Source: Kryptolebias marmoratus | Lineage: Eukaryota; Chordata; Actinopteri; Cyprinodontiformes; Rivulidae | Direction: 5' to 3' | Assembly: GCF_001649575.2 (NCBI RefSeq) | Contig: NC_051439.1 | Span: 9,234,718-9,298,717 of the forward strand | DNA: 64,000 bases | In this document: one piece after another, positions 38,990 through 52,047 of the stretch | How positions within the stretch are numbered: the first letter of the stretch is position 1 | Layout: the number at the start of each line of letters is the position of its first letter | Position numbers and translations under genes: made by a program | The notes under the pieces: model-generated | What the model was told of the DNA's origin: nothing | Databases searched by the model: none | The model's input: only the letters and a program-made list of their open reading frames with translations

Positions 38990-39300
38990 GTATAATGATG
39001 GCTTTGTGCTCCTTAGTCCTTCATCTTCAGCAACACAGGGAACATGGAGGATAGACGCTGGGAAAGAGAAGGTGTAAAAGCAAGAGAGGAGGGACAGAAG
39101 CAAGAGGAATGCAGAGACCTCGGGGTCCTCCGCGTGCTCAGTGATGATATGCAGGGTAATGAACTTCCAGACTTTACGCATCAGAAGCGTGACGCCTCGC
39201 ATCGCCTTGACTGTCAGCAGTTTCTGCCCTGTATCGGTGAGATGAGGCCATAATCTCCTTCCATCCACTCCACACCCGCTTTTCAGGCGCGCTTTGCCGA
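38990..39300. promoter_or_regulatory. Candidate conserved noncoding element
   Basis: CpG-retaining island with GCATCAGAAGCGTGACGCC, GCATCGCCTTGACTGTCAGC and CAGGCGCGCTTTGCCGAC. Overlapping open frames occur on both strands (39044-39253 plus; 39268-38975 minus), neither recognisable. Confidence 0.4.
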
Positions 39301-40244
39301 CTTAAAGCCTGCATTTCATTTGTCAGCCTAATGGTGGAATTTGCAAGGAGTTTAAATTTGTTCTTCTGCTGGAGGTGTCATGTGCAGTTGTCAGTGGGAA
39401 GGAAGCGAGTTTGCTGCTCAGTGGAAAAAAGTAATCACTTGAAACTTTGACAAGTCAGAAAGTCCAGCACTCAGTGAGGAAACATGCTTCATTATTAAAA
39501 ATACAGTTAATATAAAAGGAAAAACGTATATCACACATGTTTGTATCATCCTACAATGTTATTCTGCAGATAAAGGACAGCTTTTATATAAGTATTTTTT
39601 TGTTGCTTTGACTTGCTCTCATTTTACATTGTAAATAAGTCTAAACTTGACCTGGTAAATATTTCATTTAAATGGCAAATGTGAAGCAAATTAGGATGTA
39701 ATAGTCACTGATTATAAAATTAGGAGTAATTATGTTGTTGTATATTATTAATTTTAAGAATATAATGTTATTTTACTCCACAAAATTGATTTTGGGTGAA
39801 TAGATACCCATATTTTATATTTGATAGTTGTAAGTTTTTAATAAAAATAGGCTCACCAGCTGATACTAGACTCATAAGATCTTTTTAGGGTGCTGTTTTT
39901 TGAGCTTGCAGGGCAGAAAAGCCAAAGCGTCTCATTGCATATGAATAATTAAAGCCTAAAAAAATGCCTTTGGTTTTGTTTTGCGGGGTCGGCTCACAAT
40001 CATTGGGAAAGGTCAAAAAAGAAAAAAGTGGACACTGTTTGAAGGGGAGAGGGAATAAAAGCAAGCTTGTGCCGCAGCACACAGATGAAAGAGATATGAT
40101 GCTGAGATTGAACAACAAGGGGGTGGGGGATATTAGATGAGGGTTTAGAAAGAGATGAAACGGGTTTAGAGATGGTGGTAAGGTCTTTGGAGTTATTACA
40201 AAAAAGGATTTGGACTCTTAAAAAGAAATCAATCAGGGTGTTTT
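39301..40244. other. AT-rich intergenic spacer
   Basis: No supported feature. Confidence 0.5.
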
Positions 40245-40608
40245 TGTGTTTCTGCTATTCTGTGTTTCGTCTAGACCCCTCAGATCTTCTGGTTCTGGAC
40301 TGCTCTGCATCCCCAGAACCAGAACCAAACGAGGAGAAGCAGCTTTCAGTTTCTATGCACCACAAATTTGGAACAAACTTCCAGAAAACNACTGGGTGCC
40401 TTTAAATCTCAACTTAAAACCCACCTGTTTAGAGTTGCTTATGGCTAAATTAGGGTTAGAGTGCGGGGTTTTGATGTTTGTCTCTTTCTTACTGTTTATT
40501 CATTGTCACATGCTGTTTTTATTTTGTTTTTTAATTTTGTAAAGCACCTTGAAATGCCTTGCTGCTGAAATGTGCTATACAAATAAAATTTGATTGATTG
40601 ATTGATTC
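40245..40608 (+). mobile_element. LINE 3' end relic (L2/Rex-like)
   Basis: Two overlapping frames give GEAAFSFYAPQIWNKLPEN and LNLKPTCLELLMA, a form of the C-terminus of L2-like LINE reverse transcriptases (AFS-x-APxLWNxLP then LKTxLF). A short UTR follows with AAAGCACCTTGAAATGCC, an AATAAA, and a terminal (TTGA)n tail at about 40591-40608. Frame-shifted and 5'-truncated. The window's only N is at 40390 inside it. Confidence 0.8.
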
Positions 40609-40854
40609 TTTTATTACCTTTTCTGTCTCTGTCTTTTATACCACTTTTAGTTTTGGATTTCAGGCTCAAAAGAACTGTTTGTTTGAATGCATTGTTATCT
40701 TTCTTTATTACAGTTTGCTCAATTTGATCAATCAGTCTTGCCAATAACTGTTTGAAATGAGTAATCAACGCATAAAAAGTCAATCAGTATCATTCTATAA
40801 CAAGTTCTGTTAGGACACACACTATAGTGTGTATAGTGTGAAGTGTACATTGAG

Positions 40855-41040
40855 TTTAGTGTGGCTTGTGTTATTGTGTGTGAAGTGTGAGATTGCTTTC
40901 GCTTTCTCTGCACTACTGTCTTGGAAAGAAAACCATCCCTGTAAATCATTCTCAACCTTAAAGTTAAGATTCCCTACATGCAGAGAGAAGCATGCATATT
41001 CTCTGTGCTTATACCCTCTCAAATTCATGTCTAAATAGAT
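40855..41040 (+). repeat. Diverged direct duplication, copy 1
   Basis: Shares 26 identical bases (40873-40898) with 42889-42914, then collinear shorter matches: CTGTCTTGGAAA against CTGTCCTGGAAA, CATTCTCA, TGTGCTTAT against CGTGCTTAT, and AAATAGAT. Both copies show a frame beginning VKCEIA. Function unknown. Confidence 0.6.
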
Positions 41041-42868
41041 GGAAATGGTTGTCTAAGTGTGTATTTTATATAAAAACACAGGGAAGTCCTTATTTACAGT
41101 TGTAAGTGAAGACTATTTCAAATTATTTTACTGCAAATTGCTTTTAAGTTGTTTAAAGGTTAAAGGAGGTGAGACATCTCCACAATGAGATGTATAAAAT
41201 CACTTAAGCCAGCAATGATTCATTTGACTTTGTATGCATCTCATTGTGTTTGCCTGATAGTGGCATCATGTGCCATTTTGCCCTGACAGTACAGTCACAA
41301 AGTTATGTTTAGTTAAAGTAACTTATCAGTTTTACTGCCTCATAAAGAAATGAATGTTTTAATTATGTGCCAGTTCTACAGCACATTTGTCCAGTAACAT
41401 TTTACTGACATACTTACATATACTGTAGGTCAGGCTTACTTCTGTGTGATAGTAGTACTTTATGTTCGCAATGAGTTTTTTAGTGTGCTTGTTTTTACCA
41501 CTGTCATTGGACAACCTGTGATTTAATATCACATATTATTATCATAAAATTATTTACAGAAGCTATATGTGTAGTATTCCTCTACAGCTGTCAAGTAAAT
41601 TATTAACGTTATGCTAGTCAGTGCTTCTTGTGTTAGCTGTCTTACAATTAAATAACAATGTGACAGTGCTTGATTAATTGTAAACTGAATAAAACTACAT
41701 AATCTTTATTGTTGCTTGGCTCACATCAGATATATGTGATGTGAATATGTGATCCTCGCACTTGAGGTGATGACAACAACTCCTATGATCCCAAAATACA
41801 GAAAGCTTCTTTGATTAAATGTGGCAGAAATTATATACAGTGTGGTTAAATAATTCAATATTTATCCAGGCAAAATTAGCCTACATTTCCATCAATTTTA
41901 TGTTTTCAGTTTGTGATGGAGTGGTTAGATTCGGGCTGCAATGGAAATAATCAAACTGACATCTTTAATGAGAACCAACCAACTTTTGCCCCGAGGACAC
42001 TCGAGAGGCTAATCTGACCAGGATGCTTTAAATTATTCAATCCTAAATCAATTCCTTGTTAGCATTCTTGTTGGACTGGAAACACAAACGTTGACGAATG
42101 ATTTTTTAGCTCTTTAGTTTGGACAAAACGTTGGGTTTTCAGTGTAATAATCAAACTAAACAATCATGTAATCTGAAATTGATAAAGTAAAGGCAATTAG
42201 ACCTCTTATGGGGGGGTTTAAACTGAGAAAGAAACAAAAACAGGAAAAGAAAAAGTCTAGTTGCCTATTTTTTAGGCATTTAGGATTACAGTAACCTGGA
42301 TAATTGACAGATGTTCTTAAAATTTGAAAGACAACTCATGACACTTGGATTTTTTTTTGGCTGGGCTTATCCCTTTCTTTCAATTAAAAGTGCTACCCTG
42401 AATAATCTCAAGCAGAGTAAAACATATTTTCCTTAGGACTACATGGAACAATGGTTAATAGACCAATGAGAACTAAGCACCTCTGACTGAATTAAGAACT
42501 TTTAGCCTCACATGTATTCGCTAAACTCTCCCTCCCTAGCAGAAAAACAAACTTGCACATGACCTCAGACTGATACCAGTCCATGTGTCCATTCTGCCTA
42601 CTTTAATCATCAATCTGCAGCTTGGTTCACCAGCCGCTGGCACCTGTCAGGATGAAAGACGTGGATTAGAGACAGAGAGAGAACCAGAAAAGGTTGGGCA
42701 TACAATACTAGCATCACGTGTCCCGTTGCCAGGGAGTTTGTCTGTGTGTATGTGTCTGTGTGTGATGCTGTGTGTGCATGTGATTTCCATCCAATGCTAC
42801 TGTCAGGCCTACCTCCAGGCACAGCAGGACAATATCCAGATTTGTTTGTGTGTGTCTGTGTTTTTTTT
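41041..42868. other. AT-rich intergenic spacer
   Basis: 42520-42800 is GC-richer with GT-rich stretches. The 104-codon frame at 42585-42899 is GT-repeat driven. No gene. Confidence 0.45.
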
Positions 42869-43067
42869 CTCCATGTTTGGCTTATATGATTGTGTGTGAA
42901 GTGTGAGATTGCTTGTGCCTACCCTGCTATGCTGTCCTGGAAAAAACAAAACAAGAAACTATCACTATGCATCATTCTCACCCATAGAATCAAAGACACA
43001 CACATGCATCCAAGTGCACATCTCTCGTGCTTATCTCCTCCCTTTTTCGTGGCTAAAAATAGATCTT
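42869..43067 (+). repeat. Diverged direct duplication, copy 2
   Basis: Partner of 40855-41040, about 2.0 kb downstream in the same orientation, with 26 identical bases at 42889-42914 and collinear weaker matches over about 180 bases. Confidence 0.6.
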
Positions 43068-43199
43068 TTTCTCAATGATCTGTGTTTCTCAAAGCAGGAG
43101 GCTGCAAGACAGGCATGTGCTTTGGGTTAAACACAGCTCATGCTCTTGAGTGCACTTGCTTTCTCACTTACACCCCCCACCACCACCACACGCACACAC

Positions 43200-43470
43200 C
43201 TCCACTCCAATAGTTTGCGCACACGCCCTCAGTGCAGCCCATTCAGGGTGCAGATGGCAGCCAGTGTGTGTGATACAAGAGACCCAGCAAGCTCAGTTGC
43301 TTAACAGGGAATCGAGCTCATTGACATGCAGGCAGCGATGTTCCTCCGGTCCAGGAGTGTATGCATCACTGTGGAGCGAGCTGGGAGGCCATTGGCTTAC
43401 AAACTATAATGGCCATATGTTCATTCCACTCAAATGTCCTCTCACCCCTCTTTGCCCTTGAAACAGGTTA
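43200..43470. promoter_or_regulatory. Candidate conserved noncoding element
   Basis: High-complexity island with GGAATCGAGCTCATTGAC, GGCAGCGATGTTCCTCCGG and CTATAATGGCCATATGTTC (CArG-like). The 103-codon plus frame 43150-43461 shows no recognisable protein. Confidence 0.4.
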
Positions 43471-43604
43471 ATTTTAGGTTTGCAGTCAGCACAATAATTT
43501 CCACTGGAACATACCTGAAAATAGTCGAGCAGATAAAAGGTCAAGTTGTTGGTGAAATAAGTCAAATTGTAATTCTAATAATATTGCTCAATTTATAGTA
43601 TTAA

Positions 43605-43985
43605 AGGGATAGGTCAGATCTTTTGGAAAATGGTTCTGTGGGAAGGTTATGTACAATAAATATCTTACCTGTTGTAGATAGTGTTTGAACAGCCTCAATT
43701 TGCAGAAATTGTGATTAATTCTACCTGAATGGATGAGCAAACACTGCAGTCCAAGTGGGATGAAAATCTAAATGGATTGCTGCCTTTTTAAAACAAATCC
43801 AATCTCAAAAATTGTAAACCAGTTTATTCAAATTCTGTTTTAGAAACCTTTATGCCTCCATTGGCTTTGCATGTTTTAAGACAGCAGCAGTCCGTGTTGG
43901 TCCTGGCCCTGTTCAAACTAGTTATTAGAGAAACTCCAATTTCTTTAAACTGAGGCTTTTCTAAAAGCTATCTACAACAGGTATT
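43605..43985. mobile_element. Fold-back MITE-like element
   Basis: Arm 43666-43702 (TACCTGTTGTAGATAG ... AGCCTCAATTT) is inverted at 43946-43983 (AAACTGAGGC ... CTATCTACAACAGGTA), about 37 bases each with few mismatches. The left flank AAAGGGATAGGTCAGAT resembles ends of a common fish repeat. No coding capacity. Class unassigned. Confidence 0.6.
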
Positions 43986-46900
43986 CCTAATTTTACTAGT
44001 TTTACTGGGTTTTTTTGCCAATACCATGCAAAATATACAAGATACCTTTCAGGTAAAACTGTTTTACATTGATTGAATGTAGGACTGGCAAAAACTGCCT
44101 GAAAGCAACACGAACAAACACGCAAGTAGCTCATGTCCTCATTAGAGGAGAGAGCGTAACAGTGAGCCAGTTACTGTGACAGGTAAGGAGAAGGTCATTG
44201 TGTTGTGATTCCACTCTGTTTGAGTCTAACAAGCAGACAGGATCATCCAACGGGATTAGCACAACAAGCAATCTCTTAAACATGTGCAGTGTGACTGAGA
44301 GCTTCAGTGAAATCTGGTGATTAAAGGGACCTCTCAGAGTTTGGTCCAGATAACTATGAAACTATCAAGTGTCTGTCTGCTTTCTCCTGCTTTTCCTTCC
44401 ACGTACATCCTCTTCTGTTACACTTTCTGCCCTCTTTGTGTTGCAACTTATGAGCCGTGTTAAAATAAACCACACACAATAAACCACCTTCACAATAACT
44501 CCTCAATTAGTCACACCCTTCATGTTAACATCTTCTTTACTGCCACACACAGTCATGTTAATTACTGAGGTGTCACCCGTCATAAATTTGGGTAATTCTG
44601 GATTGCATGCATGTGTATCTACTAGTGTACATGTGGGCCTAATCAGGGCCTCTATGCTTGACCAGTAATAGCAGCACTCTAACAAAGTACCATCTATCAC
44701 TTCGCTCAGCCAGGCTTCAGTAATAATTGTGTTAGAATAAATGGGCCATGATTTTGGAGCATGAGAGACGGGAGATTGCCAGAGACAGTTCAATAACAAA
44801 GCTGCACTGGGAGAGGCGAGAAGCAGAGCAGGGCAGCACAGTGAGGGAGCGGCTGCAAACACAAAGCCGATTGATGTTCGGCCCCTAGACAGGGACAGTT
44901 CTGAATAAAGATGTGTCTGCTGCTAAGGCAGGGGTAGGCTGTGGCCCTGAGGGAGTGAGACAATGACACAGCAGTACTCTGAAGTTGTTTTATCAGATAA
45001 AAATATACAGTGAAATTTGGGAAACAAAGCAATTTTCTTACAAAACAATTAGCAGGAGATGTTGATGGCTTTTACAGGGATACACTTCGTATCAAATTGT
45101 ATTTTTTTTACTTTTTTTTTTTTTTGGTTGTAAGTCTTGAGGTTTTTTTGTTTCCATCTACCAATTGAGCATAAAAAATTTTAATATTCCAAGTGTTAGT
45201 CCGGCACTTACACCCTCCCCATGGCACTTCGTGCAAAGTAAGAAGGGGACAGTGGTTAAAATATTCTATTATGAAATGGAACACCTCTTCCAAAAGGAGA
45301 TGCTCCATCAATTGTCACCAAAATATCTTTACATAAACAGACAAATAAGGTGGGTATAGTTGTTACTTATAGGTTGCTACAAATGTTATGTTAATAAAGA
45401 CTGGCAATGATACAAAAATATATTACATCAGAACTAGACTCTATAAAAGTTGCATGACAATAAAATATTTTAACAGTTTTAAATTTTTTTTCTATTGCGC
45501 TCATAACCAACTGTTTAATGGGTTACTATGAAAAATATATTTTTAGAAGTCCTGGACAGTCTTTCACTTTGTCCCTACATACTTAATGAAAAAGAACTGG
45601 GACATCCCGATTCCCCCAACATGAATGAACTAAACAAAGTGGTAGGGCTAAGGAACAGGGGGAAGGGGCGAAATGAGACTTGTCCTATTAGATGATTTCT
45701 TAAAATGCAAAACTTATGGGCAAGGGAAACTTTATGTGGCTCACTTGGAGTCTGTTTTATATTTTGTTATATTTTGTTTCCATGAAAGTACAAAAGTTCT
45801 GGGAGGGCAGTTCTGTTACTTTTCAGTACAGTGCGTATCCTGAAGTTTGTGTAACTAGATGATAAAATCGGAAGACAAATAAAATAAAATAATGAAGTAA
45901 AAGTAAAAAAGAGAAACATGACAGTTAACATAAAGATCATGCATTCCCATGATTTCATGGGACATCCTGTTTACCAGGAAGACATAAAACAAACCCACAC
46001 CCATACATAAACATATGTTCACACTACTGTGCGAGCATGAATGACAAATTCACAGCCAATGACTTTATAAATCTTTTTGCCCTTACACTCAAAGTCACAC
46101 TGTATACAAGAAAGAGAAAGATAAAGACTGTGTCAATGCAGATTTTCTCCAAAACAAAACGTCAGATTCTACCTTCCTCCAGTGGGTTTGCATTGCGAAA
46201 GAGATTAACGTTCTTCGTCTTTCAGCGTCTTTCCCGGTGTGAAGCAGAGTGGAGGCTCAGATGCAGCGCAGCAATGTGTTGCATTGCCTAAAGTGGGGGT
46301 TTTGAAGTCACAGATAATCTGCTTTGGAAACAATGAGATAGTGTTGCTTTTCATTTAGCTCCGTTAAGCCTGGCACCAAACAGGGAGAGGGAGATAGTAT
46401 GGATCAAACGTTTTTGTGTTGGATCCTGAAATTTTACAGCTCTTTATAATCACAGCAGCTGCAAATTTACTGTTCATTGTGCCGACTTCCCTTAAAGATG
46501 TGGAATATGAGCATATTGGACGAAGATAATCCTTACAAAAAACTAATCTGAAACATCAATGAAAAATGTAACCATGTTTCTTTTTAAGGTCTGTTTACTG
46601 CAAAAGCAAAGATGTGCAAAGAACAAAAAGCAGTTTTGCGGCCACTGAATGTCCTTTATCTGAGTTTGTAAAGCAAAAACACATTATACATCTTTTATTT
46701 GTATTAGGATTTTTAGTTTAGGTGGTAAAAAATAAATACCTTTAAATAAATGTGTTCTTGCTATTTCGTATTACTATGAAATGACACACTTTTACACTTA
46801 AGCTCCCATGGCCCTTCTGCAGAAGGGTGTGTTATTGTGGTTTATATATTTAATTATGTTTATAGAAAATGAATGAATGGGAAAATTTTCATCATTGTGT

Positions 46901-47549
46901 GTGTTTGTATAAATCATTGCAATTTTATTTTTAACTGACCTCTTGAACTCGTATCAAAGTTCAGCAGTTTAGTTATATATATTTAATTAGGTCTCAAATT
47001 TGCTCAGCAATGAAACAGAATCATTTATTAGGTCAGTTTACGCCATTTTCTTTTCCACGTGTTAGTAATGGATTGCATTTATTACTCTTATTATTTTTAC
47101 TGTGAGGTTAGGTGGTATGATGCTCACTCAAGATGATTTAAATTTGTGCCGAACATCAGTTTTAATCCTTTTGTTCTGCTGCTTTTATTTGTATGATAAT
47201 GTTTGAGAGGGAAGCATGAAGCTGAATGATATTTCTGTATTACGCCTAATAGAAGCTGTGCTGTGTGGAATACCAACTACTGCATTAAGATGTGAGGGCA
47301 GAAAGTGACAATGCAGGATACGACTAAAAATGTCAGAACATAGGAAATACGTTTTTCTTTAAATAAAATGTTAATGAAAAACATTACTTTAAAAGCACTA
47401 TTTAAAGTGATTTAAACATGAGCTATTGTGCATTAAGGGCTCAATGCTGGCCCTGTGGTGCTGCAGCAGAGAAGTCAGACAATAAAAATGTGGAGAAAAG
47501 CTGAAAATAAAACGAACAACGGGACATAAAGAGAGTCTTGAGCACACAT
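43986..47549. other. Intergenic; one balanced island
   Basis: 44480-44900 is GC-richer and carries a 119-codon minus frame (44862-44503) without recognisable domains; it may be a conserved element. 45090-45130 is a T-run. The rest is AT-rich. Confidence 0.4.
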
Positions 47550-47860
47550 ATCCACATTTGCTAATGGGAAGGGGCTGCTTCTCGACCCTGCCACTTTAGA
47601 AAAAGCTCCAGGCCATCAACCACGCTTTAATCTTTAGCAGGTGCACAAACGCTGGCTTTACAGAAGAAGACACAAGGAAAGGGGGGGAAACAAAGGTTAA
47701 GTATTAAGAAGGCTTTACAAAGTGGAAACCATGGCAACTTGCTGCAGGTATAAAGTGACTGCATATTACATAATGCAGCTAAATTAGCAACCACTCAGTG
47801 GCACACAGCCCCATTAACAAGCAGCATCTTTAGCTTTATCAGTGTAATTCAGCTGGTTTT
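47550..47860. promoter_or_regulatory. Candidate conserved noncoding element
   Basis: Contains GGCCATCAACCACGCTTTAA, CAGGTGCACAAACGCTGGC and GCAGCTAAATTAGCAACC. No open frame of note. Confidence 0.3.
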
Positions 47861-50800
47861 GTTTTTACTCGGATCATGGATCTGGATTAATATGATTTAA
47901 GACAAAAGATAAACTGTGACAGTAAAGCAGCAAGAGCCACACTTTTTTTAAGGCAGAAATGTAAATGTCTTCCTGTTTATCTTTACATTTACAGGGCAGA
48001 CCTTTCTTTTGTCATTTAATCAAATTTAAATCTCGAAATGTCTTGAAACACCTGTTTGCTACAAGACTGCATTAAATCTGAAGGTTTTGTAATATGAATA
48101 GGACAAATTGGAGCATTTAGTTTCTAAAGAGCCACATTTTTTGCTTAAGGGTTAGTAAAAAATTAAATTGTGTGAAACAAAGAGTGAATATTAGATTTTA
48201 AATGGGACTAGGATAAATGCTGCTTTGCAGACTAACTGCTGTATTTGTACAAAATTACCCCTGTTAATATTCAAAGATACTTTTAGATTTAAAAAGTGCT
48301 TGTTGGAGTACCTTCAAGGTACAGAATTCAAACACCGTTTTGCCATTTCTTTTTCCACATTTGGTTATAATTTGAAGAGTAAAAAAGTGTCTTGTGCTAT
48401 AGCTCTTTGCTGCTTAACTTGTTTTATCATCGGAAATCGTAAATATCGCAGGGAAAGATCAGGAATAACAGAAGTAATATCACATTTACAGAACAATAAA
48501 GGTGCTCATTGCAAGGTACAAACACAAACATAAAAAATGTTATCCTGAACCAAATCAAATGGTGCACCTTGAAAGCGTTTACACCAGTATATTTTCCAGG
48601 TATATTGATATTTAATTCTGAAATGCACGTGTGCACTTAATGTAAAGGAAACACTCTGCTGAATCCATGTGGAAGCTTATCTGCATACTTTATTTAACAA
48701 ATCTAAAGGTAAATCCGAACCACTACATCAAAATTGTCTGACGTCTTGATCCTAAATGCCTCTTCTGTGTTTCGCCATTGTTGACCTATTTTCAGTCACT
48801 TTGGCTGTTTATGTAGGTAAACAAACACACAGAGTAGTTGGTAGCTGTTTACAAGTTTTGCTTACAAATTTTATTTAAGGACACATTAACTATCGAAATG
48901 AGAAAAGAATTGTGCAGATTTTGTTTCTTACTTAATGATTTTTTTGTTTTCTTGACTTCAATTCATTGCAGTGAGTACCTTTAACTAATTTAAGTGAAGT
49001 GAGTAGAACTCCATTAAATCCGAAGTAGAGCTTTTCACTGCTGACGGACTTTCATTATCACCCCAGCATAATAAGCATATCCCCATGATGATGCTGTTGC
49101 AAACTTGTTTGTGTTTGCTGTCCTGATAGCTTCAGGCAATCCACAGTAGTGGGTGAGAGATGAAGAAAGCACAGCAGCCACAGCTGTGATCTGGCACTGA
49201 TGGCCAGACAAGTAATCAAAAAGACATGAAGAAGAAGAGATGCATGATAGAGAGAAACTAACAAAAGATGAACAGAAGAGAAGTAATTTGTCAGTCTATC
49301 CTGCTATGATTTAGACACTGGTGAAAGACCTGCACAGTGTTCTTCTGGAAGTACCTCCCTGTTTATGTGCCTACTTTTTTCTCTGCTTTCCTGGTTGCCA
49401 AACAGCAAAGAACATCCCTGGTTCTTTATCATGAGTCATCTAATGAGGTGTGAGAAATCCTCCTAGCAGTTCTCATTTCCCTCTATAACTGGCAGCCTGG
49501 CTACTGCATGCCACCTTAGCCTCCTGACACAAGCAAACACACACTGACATGATGCAGAGCTCAACAAGCAAGCATTTCTTGCGTTGCTTGCTCTTACTTA
49601 AATGTGTTGAGCACCGAGCTACATTGGAGGTGTTAAAGCCTTAGATGGTGCTTATACTTTACTAGTGTTGCAGCTGTTTATAGGTGTGTTGCTCATGCCG
49701 TATAATATAATATGCATGTTAGACTGACAGGTTAAGACGTAGTGGACTACATAATCTATGTTGTATTAACAACAACAAAAAAAATGACCAGGAAAGGTTC
49801 TAATTTTATTAAATTGTCATCATGTCTGAGGCAAAAACTTTGCAATAATGTATCACAGATATTTCCTTTTCAGTAATGAAAATTTACCATAAATACTAGC
49901 AATATTATATAAATAGTTCTTTTTTTAAACGGATAGTCTGAGTTAATCATTTTAATGGGTTCTGGCTTTTGCAACAAATACATAAAATTACATATCTCTA
50001 GTAAAGATTATTCAGATTTTTATAAAATATCAACCCTTGATGCCATTTTAAAGACCTATATTTTTCTAAATTACTTTATTAGTGGCTTTAGAATGAACAC
50101 AAAATGAATCAAAAGTATGTCAATATGAGTTTTTAACTGCAGACTTTCAAGTGATCTGCTCCCTGTTTGCTGACCCTCCTGAATCTGTCTGGAAACGAAC
50201 CTCCTGCGTCACCAGTTGTCCGTCCGCATCAGCAAACTTCTTCACTTTTCATCATAAACTTCCCTTCAATTGTGTCCCACCGCTTGAGAGACCAAAGTGG
50301 GCCACAAGCTTTGGGATGTCGGGCAGGAGAGAAAGGGAAACTGGTTGCCTGATTGGAGATGTCCGTCCTGAGGGAACCCTCTCAGCCTTTTGACAGGAAA
50401 AATGACTGACAGTGAGTGTTTGCTTCGCTGGCAGACACAGACACCCAGAGGTGGGGAAGTGGAAAGAACCAGGATGGCAATAGACATGCCAGAATGAGGA
50501 CAACAAACAAGGTCATGCAAACTGTGTCACAGTCAAACCTATGAAGGGCAAAAGAGCTTTTGAGGTGATGCTTGCAGTTTTACGCAAAGTTAAACTTAAA
50601 ACATAGATAAATAAATAGCACAAAAATACAGTAGATTTACAATGGTGAAAAAACATTTTATAATATGTATTTTTTTATAAAGCTTGTTTATTATTTGTTA
50701 AGAATGACTTAATATTATCTATTTCACTTAAACTTTATTTTGCAATCTCAGATATGCTAAGTTCATTTGCCCTACGAATCTTAAATGCCACAGAAAACAA

Positions 50801-51504
50801 ATGACTAAAGCATTTACAAGCTGTGTTTAAGATGGTTTCACACACTGAAACACCCAACATTCAGCTTTTGCAGTGTAAAAGACATCCTCCGCCAGACGTC
50901 TTCATGCTGGAGCTCAGTTGCACCCCAGTTGTGATGAATTATACAGCTGAAACATCATCCCACATGTATTTTTTTGTGGGGATTTGGATTTCTTCTCTGT
51001 ATCTTGTGAAGTAGTAAACACTGCATGATTTAACTCGGGCTATAATACAGCTTTTATGGCTGCTGCAGTTTCCAGCAGACCAGAACATGAAAGTATTTCT
51101 TATCAATGCTGAATGGCTCAGGCTCTGTCTGCCTAAGTGAGATCATATCTACAAATAAGAACGCTGTGGTAAAGTCCTGTCTGGCTAGCAGGAAGAGACA
51201 GCAGTCTAGACATGCATCTGGCCTCATTTACCAGTCCCCTAGGTTGTTTTCTTTTCTTTTTCACCATATTTGTATCTCTTTCTTGCACTCTCTCCAGTGC
51301 ATATTTTTCTTTTTACTCACTCTTCTTACAATACATCTCCTTTGTTCTTGCCTTGTTTGGCTTCATGGTACCAATGATGAGGTGCAGAGGTGATGTAATT
51401 CAGGTCTGCACTCATAAATGTTTCAGCAGAAATTTCACACTCTATTTCAGTCATGTGCGGAGGCAGTGAGAAAGTGAGATTGACTTTTTTTTTTTACTAA
51501 TTAA
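47861..51504. other. Intergenic; one balanced island
   Basis: 50140-50510 is GC-richer (CTCCTGCGTCACCAGTTGTCC, GCATCAGCAAACTTC) with overlapping frames on both strands, none recognisable; it could be a conserved element. Otherwise AT-rich spacer. Confidence 0.4.
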
Positions 51505-52047
51505 GTGAGGCTGTCTGATCGTGTCCTGCTCTTCCATTTTGGCAAAGGTCACAAGTTTGAATCTCAGTCAGGGCCTTTCTGCATGAAGTACGTTGTGTTC
51601 TGCTCATGCATGTGCAAGTCTTTTCCTGGGTACTCTGGTTTCCTTTCGCAGTCCAATATATTTGTTAGGATAATTGGAGATTCTTGTTGTTTGTTTGTCC
51701 CTTCTCAGATCCTGTCAGCTGTCAGTGGTTGTTGGTTTCATATCATTATAAGCTGTCTGAGGAACATGTTGAGAAATTATACATCTATTTGTGCAACCTG
51801 CTCTGGTTTCCTGCATCCTTATTAGTTGTAGTACTAGGAAGTATTGGTAGTATACAACAACTCTAAATTCCCCTTAAAGTGTGAATGTGTACATGTTATT
51901 ATTGTCCTTGTCTTGGCCTTTTGATCGACTGGAGACCTGTGTAGGGTGAACCCTGTCTCTCAATTATTGCCTTCTGGGTCAAGCACCAGCTCACCATAAC
52001 CTTGAGCAAGATTAACAGGATATAAAAAATGAAATAAGTGAATGTAT
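51505..52047 (+). repeat. SINE-like repeat with an internal insertion
   Basis: AAGGTCACAAGTTTGAATCTC resembles a decayed tRNA B box (GGTTCGAATCC). It is followed by TGGGTACTCTGGTTTCCTTTC, GTCCAATATATTTGTTAGG and ATTGGAGATTCT. Then about 180 unrelated bases (about 51684-51863) split the element before CTAAATTCC, GTGTGAATGTG, CGACTGGAGACCTGTGTAGG and GATTAACAGGATA. Same family as 6505-6750. Confidence 0.6.

Noticed and set aside
40172..40542. Host gene exon at the 40.2-40.5 kb frames
   Set aside because: Translation and tail match a frame-shifted LINE 3' end, not a host gene.
51541..51580. tRNA gene suggested by a B-box-like AAGTTTGAATCTC
   Set aside because: No acceptor stem or anticodon arm; it is the decayed head of a SINE-like repeat.
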